Source: Mesotaenium endlicherianum
Taxonomy: Eukaryota > Streptophyta > Zygnematophyceae > Zygnematales > Mesotaeniaceae
Direction of reading: 5' to 3'
DNA length: 64,000 nt
Assembly: GCA_009602735.1 (NCBI GenBank)
Contig: WELA01012617.1
Location: 124,001 to 188,000 of the forward strand
Of this stretch, positions 32,888 through 44,019 are shown piece by piece. The notes beneath the pieces are model-generated. The model was not told the DNA's origin. It ran no database searches and saw only the letters and a program-made list of their open reading frames with translations. A program made the translations under genes and the position numbers. Position 1 is the first letter of the stretch, and the number at the start of each line of letters is the position of its first letter.

Positions 32888-33246
32888 CCTAGTTATGGAA
32901 TACATATTTGGAAAATAAGTAAAACAAATACGTATTGCAAAAATACGTATAAATATGGAATTACGTGAAACTTACGTTTTTCCAAGATTCTTCATAAATT
33001 GGCAAGATTTATAACTTTCAATTAGCTTATGAACTTCGAGCGCGACTTGTCGCGAATGGTAGAGGACTTGATTTGTTATGATATGAAGGTGGTGAAAGTA
33101 GAATATGCATTGTTACGTTTTCAAATCGCCTAAGATTCATTTTTACCTCGTCGGAACGCGTATTTTGAGTATTTTTAGAATACGACGAAACACGTGGTGT
33201 AATGCGTCGCTCTCGGACCAATACGCAAGTATCTCATATAACTAGG
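32888..33246. mobile_element. MITE-like element copy d (359 bp)
   Basis: Begins CCTAGTTATGGAATAC and ends CATATAACTAGG, terminal inverted repeats of the same type as copies a-c. I could not find a target duplication, so boundaries are less sure. The interior is AT-rich with many tacgt words and no coding sequence. It lies between RNase H and integrase of element C. Confidence 0.6.
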
Positions 33247-33299
33247 TCAAGTAAGCCATTGCGCCAAAAGGTTTTGCTAAAAATGCAATAACCTCTTCA

Positions 33300-34380
33300 A
33301 GATTTAAGAAACAGGGCAAGAAAAGTTTGTGCCAGAACCTACAAAGAGGCGAGCTCTTGTGCAGGAAATGCATGAGAACATTGGACACTATGGTGTCAAA
33401 AAAATACAGTCTTTTGGAGTTGTCTTTTTGGTGGAGGGGCATGAAGCAGCAGTGTGAGGCCGTGGTCAAGGCTTACAAAAGCTGTGACCGCGTCCAGGCT
33501 GGATTCACCCAACAGCATCCACGCTTGCAACCTCCGCCAATTATGGGCCTTGGCTACCGCTGGAGTTGCAATCTTGCAGGTGAGCTTCCGCTGTCCAAGC
33601 GAGGTAACAAGTATATCATGATTGAGAGTTCTTCTAAATGAATGAAGGTTGTCCCTCTGACTGCTGAGGAGAGTTTGGGGACGGCAAATGCACTCCTCAA
33701 CAATGTAGTCGTGCGTCATGGAGCTCCAGCAGAATTGCTGACAGACCAAGGGTCTGAGTTCCAGGGTTCTTTATAGGAAATCATGGATAAATGCTTCATT
33801 GATCACCGCAGTACATCTAGAAATCACCCACGGGCAGATGGCTTGGCAGAGGATGGTGCATATCATTAAGTCTGCTTTGCGCAAGTACTGCTCAAAGCAT
33901 GATAAGCGGGATCGGGATCTGGCCTTGCCATGACTGGTGATGGGATATAGATTAAGCAAGCAGGCTGCATTGGCAAATACTCGCCTTACCAGATCTTGTT
34001 GGGAAAAAGTCCAGTTGTACGCAACAGCATCAAACAGGAGATTGAGCAGGTGAAAGACCTGGCTAACCCTAATGAGCTATTAAAAGTCATGGTGCGTCGC
34101 AAGGCGTTGTTTGAACGCATGATGCCTCCTGCATTGGACAATTTGAATATTGCGCAGAAAAGAGATACGCAGCGTTACGCGAGGATGCAAGATGGGATTT
34201 ATCGCCTACAAATGACTCAGATCCAGGAAGGAGACTTTGTCCACAGGAAGCGTCAAACCAAGACCACCATCAACACCAGTTCAGATGCAATAATTTTGCG
34301 CGTAAAACATGCATTTGAAAATGGTGTGCACGAGCTGGAAGGCTCTGGCGGCAAAACCATGAGAGATCATGTGTAGATTT
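33300..34380 (+). pseudogene. Integrase of element C
   Basis: A degenerate zinc region around CKSC-type residues (YKSCDRVQAGFTQQHPRL, 33475-33530), then HGAPAELLTDQGSEFQGS (second catalytic Asp, about 33715-33770) and DHRSTSRNHPRADGLAE (Glu, about 33800-33850). The C-terminal part GDFVHRKRQTKTTINTSSDAIILRVKHAF (34230-34320) matches element B. Several stops are present. It is followed by a CHLPNID segment and the PHD finger. Confidence 0.82.
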
Positions 34381-34528
34381 GCTCGTTGTGCCATTTGCCC
34401 AACATTGACCCGACGCTCAAGGCTGTACTTGAGAACTTAGTGCCAGCCACTCCTTGTGCCAGTTGCAAAGTGTTCGATGATCAGTAAGCAATGGTAACTT
34501 GCGATAAGTGTGGTGCCAGATGGCATAC

Positions 34529-34889
34529 TGTAGAAAATAAGCAGTCCTAGCTCTAATTGCTTAGCATGTGCGTTCACATGTGTGGAGGTTGACTGAAGTG
34601 TGTGGCCGGTCGAGTCCAGCTAATGTTGGTTGAGAGTGTCGATGTGTAGGGCTTCTGATGACTAGGACTGTCGATTAGTTCGAGGTAGGTTAGCAACCGC
34701 AAATGTGAATATAGAAGGGCAGAGAAACTTGTAAGGGATACACTTGAGTAAGAAAGAGTTGAGCTCCCGAGAAAGAGAGTGCTCCTCTTGGTGTCATGTG
34801 CATGCTTATATGTGTTGTATATGAGCTGCAAGTGAAGTATTTGTGTTGCTATAGAACGAGTAAGCAATGACAGATGAAGATTTTCAACA
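34529..34889 (+). repeat. 5' LTR of element F
   Basis: 361 bp, direct repeat of 39904-40264. Its last 23 bases already contain the gag start codon (34867) of the element. Confidence 0.94.
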
Positions 34890-35679
34890 TGGTATCGGAG
34901 CAGGTTCTAACTCTTGGCTCCCGCACTTCGATGGGAAGGGTACTGAGTATCTTGTGTGGTTGCGAAGAGCGTGTGCACAGTTAGCCAGACATGATCTCAA
35001 GGAGATAGTGCTTGGAAATGAAAAGATCCCAGATCCACTCCAAGTGCCCGCCGCAAACGCTGATGCAGCAACCAGAGAAGCGTATGTTGCGAATGGAGCA
35101 GCTAGAGTTGCATGGCGAAAGAGGGAGGCACATGCATTTGATCTGCTTACAAAGAGCTTGGGTCAGGAGACCTACATGAGAGTGCTGAATTTAGAGACCA
35201 GCACAGCGATTTGGGAGTCGTTGAAGAACCTGTACCAGCAGTATAGTGTTGCTAACAGAGGCACCTTTAAGAAGAAGTTTGCTCTGTTGAAGCAAGAAGA
35301 GGGAGAGAGCGTGCCGTCTTACTTCTCTCGCATCAGAGAAGTGTGTGATGAATTAAAAGCCTTGGATGCTGAGGTGAATCAAGAAGATCAGGTGATTCAA
35401 ACTTTGAATGGATTGGATTCAAAGTTTGAGACCTTCAGAGACTCCCTGTCAGTGCTCACAACTGCTGAACTCACCATGGAGAACATTGAATCCAAGTTGC
35501 TCATTAAGGAGGTTCAGTTGGAGACCAAAGAAAAGGCAAGCTCATCCACTGAACAGGCTCTACTCATGTTTGAAGACAGGAAGTTTCGTCTGGTGGGCAA
35601 TCAGCTAGTGGAGCAGATGGAAGAGCTTAGCGTGGCCAGTTCCAGTCGGCAAGGAGAAGGATGGGGAGAAAGGAGGTAA
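34867..35679 (+). pseudogene. gag: Gag of element F
   Basis: The frame opens at an ATG inside the 5' LTR (MTDEDFQHG), passes through the primer site and gives a Copia-type gag (WLPHFDGKGTEYLVWLRRA near residue 18, later TAIWESLKNLYQQYSVANRG and SYFSRIREVCDELKAL). No other ATG upstream of the conserved part fits. It ends at a TAA (35677-35679), after which the same frame holds two CCHC knuckles, CFICGKTGHSAPSC (35734) and CFTCNKKGHLARDC (35788), so the stop truncates a longer polyprotein. Confidence 0.9.
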
Positions 35680-37509
35680 AGATCTCATAGAGGAGGCTAT
35701 CAAGGCAGAGGAGGTGGAAGCAAGAAAGGGAGATGCTTCATTTGTGGGAAGACAGGACATTCTGCACCAAGCTGCGAGGATGCAGCGTGCTTCACGTGCA
35801 ACAAGAAGGGACATCTGGCCAGGGATTGCAGCCAGAGGAGAGAAGGTACTTCCCTTCATGATGCTGAAGAAAATGCCAATGCTGTTAATCTAGAGGAGTC
35901 ACTGGTGTGCAGCGAGTAGGATGAGGATGCCTGGTTTGTTGACTCAGGAGCTTCAAGACATGCCACTCCCAGGAGAGAGATCATGCTCGACTACAAGTCC
36001 TGCAGTCCAGTGCCAGTCAGAGTTGGTGATGGCATGCTGCTGCAAGGGATTGGAACTGGAAAGGTGGGAGTCATGACACAGATAGGTAAGAGGAGGCACA
36101 AGTTTACGATGCAGGATGTGCTTCATTGACCGGGACTAGTGAAGAATCTGTTTTCAGTGCCAAAGACCACAGCCCTTGGAAACACAGTGGTGTTTGAAGG
36201 AAGTGATTGTCGAGTCATGGACTCGGACGGTGATGTGGTAATGAAGGCTGTGAAGTCAAGCGTTCAAGGCAGCTTGTTCAAAATCCAGTGCCAAACTGAG
36301 ATTGCTCTATCTGTAATGGAGCAGGTTCTTCAGGTTGAGTTTGCACTTGGTGCACAGGGAGGTGCCAAGCTGGAGAGTGACATCAACCTGTGGCACCAGA
36401 GGCTGGAACATGTGAGTAAGCAGAGATTGAAGCAGATGGCACAAGACAAGGAGAGAGGGCTGCCAGACTTTACAGGGCAGAGTTTAGAATTCTGCAGGGG
36501 ATGTCAGATGGGGAAGCAAGCCAGGAAGACATTCCCAAAGGGAGAAGCTTCAAGGGCTAGTTAGCTGCTGGAGTTGGTGCACTCAGATGTGTGGGGACCT
36601 GCTAGTGTAACAGCTAGATCGTCAAGAAACTTGTATTACATCACCTTCACAAATGACTACTCCAGGAAGACTGAGGTGTATTTCATGAGAATCAAGGATC
36701 GGGCGTATGAAAAGTTCTTGAAGTACAAGGCATTCGTGGAAAAGCAGTCGGGAAAAAAGATCAAGATCCTGAGGACTGATAATGGGTCTGAGTATGTCAA
36801 CGGCTACTTTGACAAGTTTCTGAGGGACAAAGGCATCAAGCATGAGCTGACTATCACTTACTCTCCTCAGCAGAATGGAGTTGCTGAGAGGAAGAACAGG
36901 ACTCTTGTGGAGGCTGCAAGAGCGATGATCTTTGCGTCTGGTCAGAACGTGAGCTTGTGGGCAGAAGCTGTAAGCACTGCTACTTATGTGAGTAACAGGC
37001 TGCCATCGGCTGCTATTGGTGGAAGGATTCCTGAGGAGGTCTGGAGTGGGAAGAAACTCTCTGTGTAAGAGTTGAGAGTCTTCGAGACAGAGGTGTGGTC
37101 CCATGTTCCCTTGGACATGAGGCACAAGCTGCAGCCCAAGTCTGAGAGGTGTGTACTTGTGGGCTATGACACCAACAGCAAAGGGCACAAGCTGGTGAAA
37201 GTGAGCACAGGAGAAGTGATCGTGAGGAGAGATGTGATCTTCAACGAGAAGGTGCTGGACCCTGGGAGCTCTAGACTCTATGAAGAGTTTGTACCAGAGG
37301 GAGAAGAGCAGAGCAGAGTTGAGACTCGGCTTCAAGCTGCTGCAAGAGCTGCCCCTGCTGCTGGAGCTCAGGCACTGCCAGAGATGCCGCAACCAGGCAT
37401 TGAAGCTCAGGAGGAGCCTGAATCAAGGAGTGATGAGCAAGAGGGAGCAGCCTCTGATTCTGAGGACGAGGTCGAGTTCAGTGGGGAGAAAACTGGACCT
37501 AGACTCTGA
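35680..37509 (+). pseudogene. pol: Protease and integrase of element F
   Basis: In the gag frame: zinc knuckles, then WFVDSGASRHATP (aspartic protease, about 35931), a pre-integrase zinc region with HQRLEHVSKQRL and CRGCQMGK, and integrase core HSDVWGPA, LRTDNGSEYVN and SPQQNGVAERKNRTLVEAA, carrying the DDE triad. Stops interrupt at about 35917, 36127, 36562, 37066 and 37507, all otherwise in a single frame, so decay here is by point mutation rather than indels. Confidence 0.92.
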
Positions 37510-37713
37510 GAGGGAGCAGCACAGGAGAGGAAGAGAACAAGTCCACGACCTCAGGGAGCGACCGTACCAGAGGAGAGAAGATCAAGGAGACTGGCAGGCA
37601 GGGAGTCAAAAGCAACAGAGGAAGCTGAGAGGACCTCCAGATCACCTGTAGGAGGAGAAGCTTCCACTAGTGAAGAGAGTCATGGCTCATCTAGACACTC
37701 AAGAAGAGAGAGT

Positions 37714-39278
37714 GTGCCACCTGCTAGATTTGGCTTTGATGAGTATGTAAGTGTGGCTGAGTCGATGGCTGAGGATGATGCTGTAGAGAGTGAGGTGGTC
37801 TACATGGTAGATGACTCAGAGCCCAAGACATTTGAGGCTGCTATGCAAACAGAGGAAGCAGCTAAGTGGAGAAAGGCTTCTGAGGAAGAGATGGAGTCAT
37901 TGGCAAAGAATGAGACATGGGACCTGGTAGAGCTGCCACCTGGTAAGAAGGTTGTGGGAGGCAGGTGGATCTACAGGAAGAAGAGGAAGGCAGATGGATC
38001 AGTGGACAGATACAAGGCGCGGTTGGTGGCAAAGGGCTACTCCCAGACAGAGGGAGAAGACTATCATGAGACTTTTGCACCAGTTGCCAAGATTGCCACA
38101 GTGAGAGTCGTGGCGCAGATTGCCGCAGTGGAGGATATGGAGATGCATCAGATGAACGTGAAGACTGCATTTTTGTATGGAGAGCTGGAGGAGGAGGTCT
38201 ACATGGAGCAGCGAGAGGGATTCATTGATGAGAAGTTCCCGAAGAAGGTGTGCAAGCTGAAGAAGTCCTTGTATGGACTGAAGCAGTCTCCAAGAATGTG
38301 GAACCAGAAGATAGACTCCTTTCTTCATGGTGAGGGATTTGTGAAGTCCAATGCTGACAGCAGTTTGTACATGAAGGGAGCAGGTGATGACAGGGTGGTG
38401 CTGGTACTATATGTTGATGACCTGCTGCTCATTGGCAAGAAGATGGTGGAGGTGCAGAAGGTGAAGGATGCCTTGAGTCGTGCCTTCGATGTGAAGGACT
38501 TGGGAGAGGTACAGTTCCTGCTTGGCATTCAGGTGAAGAGAGATTGGGCCAAGAGGATTGTAATGCTTGGTCAGCCAGCCTACTTGCAGACAGTGCTGGA
38601 GAGGTTTGATATGATGGATTGTAAGCCTGTCAGTGTGCCCCTTGATCCTAAGCACAAGCTGAGCACGAGTATGTGTGCTAAGGATGAGCATGAGTGGGAG
38701 ATGATGTCTCAGGTGCCCATGAGGAAGGTTGCAGGTAGTATCATGTATCTGATGGTGTGCACACGTCCTGATATTGCTAACGCAGTCGGGATAGTGAGTC
38801 GGTTCATGGAGAATCCAGGCCTTGCACACTGGGAGGCTATAAAGAGGATCCTAAGCTATCTCAAGGGGACACCAAACCTGTGGTTGCACCTTGGAGGAAG
38901 TGATAGTGTGAGGCTAGAAGGGTGCAGTGATGCTGACTGGGGAGGAGACATAGACACTCGGAAGTCTACAACAGGTTATGCATTCTCTCTGGCTAAGGGT
39001 GCTCTGACCTGGAAGAGCAAGAGAAAAAAGGTGGTGGCCTTGTCGTCCATGGAGGCAAAGTATATGGCAGCCTCAGAGGCAGTGAGAGAGGCACTGTGGC
39101 TGAGAAGACTTCTGGAGGACCTGGGCTATGAGCAGATAGACCCACTATTATTTTGAGTGATAGTCAGAGCTGCATTGCATTAGGAAAGAACCCTGTTGAG
39201 CATGCTAGGAGTAAACATATAGATATCCAATATCATAAGTGCAGGGAGTGTGTGCTTGATGGTAGTGTAGAGTTCAAG
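37714..39278 (+). pseudogene. pol: Reverse transcriptase and RNase H of element F
   Basis: Still in the gag frame: KWRKASEEEMESLAKNETWDLV, the RWIYRKKRKADG block, ARLVAKGYSQTEGEDYHETFAPVAK, the catalytic YVDD at 38410-38421, then SDADWGGDIDTRKSTTGY and LSSMEAKYMA of RNase H. The frame stops at 39156 and continues shifted (SDSQSCIALGKNPVEHARSKHIDI). It is cut at VEFK by a solo A LTR (39279-39769), beyond which FVRTDKMVADALTKAVPR and a stop (about 39883) finish the protein. Confidence 0.93.
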
Positions 39279-39769
39279 TGTAGTGATTTGAGTTATTATA
39301 TATTAGTATACATATATTTTAATGTTTTCAAATATATTTGGAATAGTATTGTGTGAATAGGTACTCTAGTGACTTGGTTCGTGTCCTTTGAACCTTCTAA
39401 GGCACTTTCGAAGTTAGAGGAAATACCTAGAAGAACTCCACGTGGCAAAAGTCAAATGTGCCATTTTTAGGTCAAAAGAACATGTGTACATTATTCTAGA
39501 AAGAGGTGGCAAGTTTTGGGATGTGTTGGGTGCCAACACATCAACATACACCTTCCTAGAAATTACTTATTTAGCAAGTATATAAACAAGAGCTAGAACA
39601 TAGAAAGACATTCCAGAATCACTCTTGTACTTGCCAAAATCCAGAAATATATTAACTTTCAAGAAGCCATCTCTCTTTCAAGAAGCTACCACTTGTGTTC
39701 AAAGATCCTTGTCTTGAATAGATAAAGTATTATATTTCACTAAGTACTTCATCTATCTGTTTCACTACA
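39279..39769 (+). repeat. Solo LTR of the element A family
   Basis: 491 bp, TGTAGTG to CACTACA, with perfect target duplication TCAAG (39274-39278, 39770-39774). It retains the TATA box (39579-39586). Removing it restores the reading frame of the Copia RNase H tail. It differs from both A LTRs by small indels, so it comes from another copy. Confidence 0.95.
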
Positions 39770-39903
39770 TCAAGTTTGTTAGAACTGATAAGATGGTGGC
39801 TGATGCCTTGACAAAGGCTGTTCCTAGAGTAAAGGACCAATGGTGTGCTGAGATGCTAGGACCAAAAGAGATAGTGAGGAAATAGATTAGAACTGAGAGG
39901 GAG

Positions 39904-40264
39904 TGTAGAAAATATGCAATCCTAGCTCTAATTGCTTAGCATGTGCGTTCACATGTATGGAGGTTGACTGAAGTGTGTGCTCGGTCGAGTCCAGCTAATG
40001 TTGGTTGAGAGTGTCGATGTGTAGGGCTTCTGATGACTAGGACTGTCGATTAGTTCGAGGTAGGTTAGCAGCCGCAAATGTGAATATAGAAGGGCAGAGA
40101 AACTTGTAAGGGATACACTCGAGTAAGAAAGAGTTGAGCTCCCGAGAAAGAGAGTGCTCCTCTTGGTGTCATGTGCATGCTTATATGTGTTGTATATGAG
40201 CTGCAAGTGAAGTATTTGTGTTGCTAAAGAACGAGTAAGCAATGACAGATGAAGATTTTCAACA
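39904..40264 (+). repeat. 3' LTR of element F
   Basis: 361 bp, ending TTTTCAACA, followed by the CATAC duplicate and then by element C PHD-finger sequence. Confidence 0.94.
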
Positions 40265-40404
40265 CATACCTTCTGCATTGGTGGTAAAGAAATTATGGCA
40301 GGACGTTGGGAATGCCCTGACTGCCTTCCTAAACCCCTCAACCAAAATGCTGGAATATAACTTTTAGCAAAAGAGGCAAGGACGCTTTAGCTGAAAGGGA
40401 GGGG

Positions 40405-43267
40405 TGTAAGGAGAATTGGAGTAGGAGAAACTTTTTGCAAAATTCACAAAGTCTTGAACTAGGAAGGACAAAGAACCAGCTCGGTGTGAAAACACCAAGT
40501 GTTGATTGCTCTCACCGAATGGTATAAGTGTAGGAAGACCAGAAATGGGTCAACCACAGTCAGCTTGCCTCCGACACACGTGCAAAGGTAAATCGACCAG
40601 GCTGATTCCCCACGTGCAGCGATGCACCGACTGGTCGACCATGGACCACTCAGACGTCACTCTGAGACCGGTTTGGACCAAAACAGCAAAAAACGCCCCA
40701 GGTGTCTATCTCCGGCCATCTTCGTTTGGGATTTTTCAAACTCAAGCCATGCAAAGTGGAAAACATGACCTCTCCACAGCAGGCGAAGATGGTGTTTTTT
40801 TGGTCTTTCTACGCTAAACGCCGAAGAAAGTGCATGGAAACGATCTCCACCTAATCTCCACATCTGACGCGTAGACATTTGCATCGCCTCGAAGATGTTC
40901 ACAACCATGCAATTTTGGACTAAGTATGGACACCGCCTTCTGATTGGTCGTCGTTTAGTTCGAGTGTGGCGATAACGTTATTATGACTAGTTGGTCACAA
41001 AAGTCCAAAAATAATTTAGCAAAACCTAAGTGAGCCTAACATCACTCGCAAAAGTTACCGGGTGGCGGGGGTGGCCTGACAGGCTCGCTCCCCATAGCCT
41101 GGTTACTTGGTCAAGAAAGCAATAGGCCAAATTCGCCAGGAGGAATGGGTGGTCTCACTGGCCCGCTCCGCTTTGCCAAGTTAACTGGCAAAAGTCGCCG
41201 AGTGGCTGGGGGGGCTTTGACAAGCTTTCTCCTCGTCTTCCCTGGCCTGGTCTCGTCCGTCACTAGGAGGGGGTCCTTGTTGCAGCCCGCTCGTATCTGA
41301 TTGGTCGAGTCCCGTGGGTGTATCACTTGATGGCACACCCACGTCCACTTGCGAGATCGATAATTTATTTTGACGCGAACACGCGTCATTTTATAGTGTT
41401 ATGATGTCGGCAGGGCATGCTTGCCCTGCCTTCATTTAAGTTAAGGATGAAGAGGGCGACCACATTTCCTGCCGGAGTCCCCCCACCCGTCAATCTCAAA
41501 CATACGCTCGACGAGATGATATCTTTGCTGTCGAGCGGGCCAAGGAGTCCAGTGGCCCAGGGTCGAGTGGCGGGGCTGACCTTCATAGGGCCGTCTCTCG
41601 TGATTCAACCAATAAGATTGTTTTGTATAACCCATGCTAATGTTTTGAGGAACAACCTTGTGTCGTATGAGTACCCGACGGGCGAAGGGTCAAATTCAGC
41701 ATTTACCAGAAGCAACGCATTACAGGTCGACTGTGGGGTGCACCTCCCCCATGGTTTAGACCTTGCGGGAGTAAGACCTGATGGAGATTTTAATCTCTGT
41801 GGGAGTTTGATACCCACGGAGATATAAACCTCCGCGGGAGATGGGCCTTTGAGGCTTGGCCTCCTTGCTGGTAAACTCCAGCCTGTAGCCGATTTTGCCA
41901 AGCATGCTATGCTCCCTGCTACCCACGTGCCAAAAAGTCTTCCAGTCCATCATGTCGGTGGTTGCAGCCAGACGCGGTTGGAGCCGCCAATCAAATAAAG
42001 CCAAATTCGGATTCTATGTGTCAGATTGCCGACAAGTGAACACGACTTTTTTTTGTTGAAAGTCAATGGGATTTCGCTGTCGGAAACGCTCGGCAGACGG
42101 CTTGACTCTTAAAGTTAGCGCTCAAACTGGTGTCTTCTGATTTGTTACATCTTTTTTTCGACTGCATTTCAAAGTGTGCTGTAATTGGCCCTGCAATGTC
42201 GTAGATGCATGTAATTTTTGGATAGTACGCTATAATTTGCCCTTCAATGTTGTAGATGCATATTAACGTCTCCGCTTTCAAGAAGCAAGCGAGAGGGTCT
42301 ATTGAAGGCAAAAAAACATAGAAAAACAGGCCCGAGCGGAGGTATGGTATTTCTCCGCTCGTCTCCGGTCATGACGTTGCGCCGTTTGCCCACTAGACCG
42401 ATCTCAGCGTGGTTAGAAGGGTCACTGACATGCCAACCAAGTTGACGACACACGTGGTGAAAAGCCACACACGTGCCCGGGACTCGACGCTGTTAGGCAT
42501 GACGTACTAGTTAATGTTTGAATTAAGTGTTGCGACTGCGACCAATTTGACGGCACAGCACGCGTGGCGCAAGTCATGGCCGCTCAGGCACGGATGAGTG
42601 AGCAATGACTGGCTGACTACATCGCTGACTTGTGCAAGTCAACGTTGAAAGTCAACACTCTTAGACAGATCTAGGGCAAAAACGCATTTTCGTTAAGTCC
42701 ACTGCAAGGCGGAGAAGACTATTTATTCGCCACATTTAAGCGAAGGGTTGGAGGCGGAGAAAAGCATTCCTCGGCCTCACTCCGCCACTCTCCGCTCAAG
42801 AATACTTCGATTCTTTGCTTGCAAGCGGAGTTACATGCAATTACAAATGAAGTGGCCAATTAGAAGACAGTGATTAAGTGCACAAAATGCCAAATGTCAA
42901 GCCACGCCAACCGTTTTTGTTCCTCTTGAAAGTGTCGCCAGCAAGATCTCCGATTTGCATTTTTAGAAAGTCATCGAGGGCCAAATTTTTGGCGCACGTG
43001 GAAAGGCTCGTCGGAATCTCCAGACCGACAATAAAATCAAGATACCACGTGATCCAATTGAACCTCGGTCTCCGAAGCGTGTGTGCGCCTACCAGTGGTT
43101 CGTCAGCACCAAGGTGACTCACGGCCGCGTGGGCTGTCAACCCAAGAAGGGCTGTTAGCCCGAGGGCTGACAGCGCCGCCAAGGCGTAACTCCAACGGCC
43201 TCGAGCTCGACAGGGGCTTAGCCCGTCAAGCTCTCATCCGGTCGGGCTTTGAGCCTGTCGAGCTCTT
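40405..43267 (+). repeat. Presumed LTR of element C, left part
   Basis: It starts TGTAAGG right after the purine tract of element C. No gene was found. Notable content: a perfect 9-bp-stem hairpin GGCAGGGCA-TGCT-TGCCCTGCC (41409-41430), G+C-rich patches with repeated gtggcggg/gctcgc words at 41050-41230, cggag-rich words at 42700-42830, and a run of GGGCT/AGCCC short inverted repeats at 43120-43260. It is interrupted at 43268 by element G and continues at 52231. The LTR interpretation rests on context, since the matching copy is outside the window. Confidence 0.5.
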
Positions 43268-43985
43268 TGAAACGAATCGACTTACCAATAGGCGATTAAC
43301 AATTGATTAAGTTCTTTATATCAACAAGTAATCTTCGTGGTATGTCATGTTAACTGATTGAACAAAAGAAGACAACACACTAACAACGGACAATACTCGC
43401 AAGTCAAATGCAAGTAAACTAGCATCAATAATACAATCAGTAAACTCATACATAAGCAAGGCTAGAAGACAGTGCGTATCAATGGCTTCTCGCCTTGGAT
43501 TCAGATATCTTCCAGTAAACAGTAGAAGAGAGTTGGCCTCGTTTCCGAATGCCGAACTCGAGAGCAAGGTCTAGCCTATGTACATGGAATGAGTATACTG
43601 TTCAAATGCAAGTGCGACGGCACCGCCTACCCGGGAGTTAACCACGTGGGTAGGACCTCGATTAACCAAATCCACCGCCATCTTCCATCGTCCCGAATCG
43701 CCATCCATCCCAAGGATGTCATCTGGCCATTAGTGTAGCATACCACACTTAGATGTATATCTAGGCAATTCGCTGCTATCGAGTACGGAAGTCAGTTGCC
43801 TGTCAAAGTATGTGTCAGCAAGCTGACCTAAGTTGACTTCAGCCTGCTGCTCTCGACTGAGTTATTAAACTAGCAAATATATAAAGTCCTGCAGACAGAA
43901 TATTAAGTAAAGTTCAGCAAGCTGAACTTAATTATCTATTATATATAAATGAATATTATACCTACCAATATACTGATTCATTTCA
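43268..43985 (-). repeat. 3' LTR of element G
   Basis: 718 bp. On the + strand it runs from TGAAACGAATC to GATTCATTTCA and is a direct repeat of 51508-52225. The minus-strand purine tract GGAAGGAT lies just inside it. Confidence 0.92.
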
Positions 43986-44000
43986 ATCCTTCCAACAAAT

Positions 44001-44019
44001 TGTTGTCGCCTCGACAACA
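44001..44019. other. Conserved hairpin beside the polypurine tract of element G
   Basis: TGTTGTCG-CCT-CGACAACA forms a perfect 8-bp stem with a 3-base loop. The complementary strand reads the same as 26304-26322 in element E, and both lie within about 20 bases of the purine tract. The function is unknown; a packaging or plus-strand priming signal is possible. Confidence 0.7.

Larger units (their letters stand above)
34529..40264 (+). mobile_element. Element F: Ty1/Copia retrotransposon
   Basis: LTRs of 361 bp (34529-34889, 39904-40264) begin TGTAGAAAAT and end TTTTCAACA. A perfect target duplication CATAC is at 34524-34528 and 40265-40269. The primer site TGGTATCGGAGC follows directly at 34890 and a purine-rich tract (ACTGAGAGGGAG) precedes the 3' LTR. 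Integrase comes before RT, the Copia order. The LTRs differ at about 8 positions by eye. Six in-frame stops and one frameshift disable it, and a solo LTR of element A lies near its end. Confidence 0.95.
34455..40324 (+). pseudogene. PHD finger of element C, split by Copia element F
   Basis: Before the insertion the frame reads CASC (34455-34466) and CDKC, then GARWHT up to 34528. After the insertion, from 40270, it continues in the same frame FCIGG and then RWECPDC, ending at 40324. Together C-x2-C, C-x2-C, H-x2-C and C-x2-C make a complete Cys4-His-Cys3 finger. One TAA at 34485-34487 lies inside. It is the counterpart of the element B finger, so the module is ancestral to both families. Confidence 0.8.
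16849..40404 (+). mobile_element. Element C copy 1: old Ty3/Gypsy element of the same methyltransferase-PHD lineage
   Basis: Decayed gag, protease, methyltransferase, RT, RNase H, integrase and PHD finger occur in this order on the + strand, each interrupted by later insertions with target duplications (MITE 17376-17608, E, MITE 27842-28190, E solo LTR, a MITE-like element at 32888-33246, Copia F). A purine tract AAAGGGAGGGG ends at 40404 and is followed by TGTAAGG, the presumed 3' LTR start. Its own 5' LTR lies left of the window because element B entered about 20 bases into the internal region. The methyltransferase, protease and PHD resemble those of element B, so the two are sister families. 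Confidence 0.85.

Noticed and set aside
36622-37392. 256-codon minus-strand open frame
   Set aside because: Antisense of the Copia integrase, which has the DDE motifs.
41409-41430. GC-rich perfect hairpin as a transcription terminator
   Set aside because: The context is a eukaryotic LTR, there is no T-run, and rho-independent termination does not apply.
43085-43262. Regularly spaced repeats as a CRISPR array
   Set aside because: Units are short, imperfect inverted repeats of variable spacing with no cas genes, in a eukaryotic genome.
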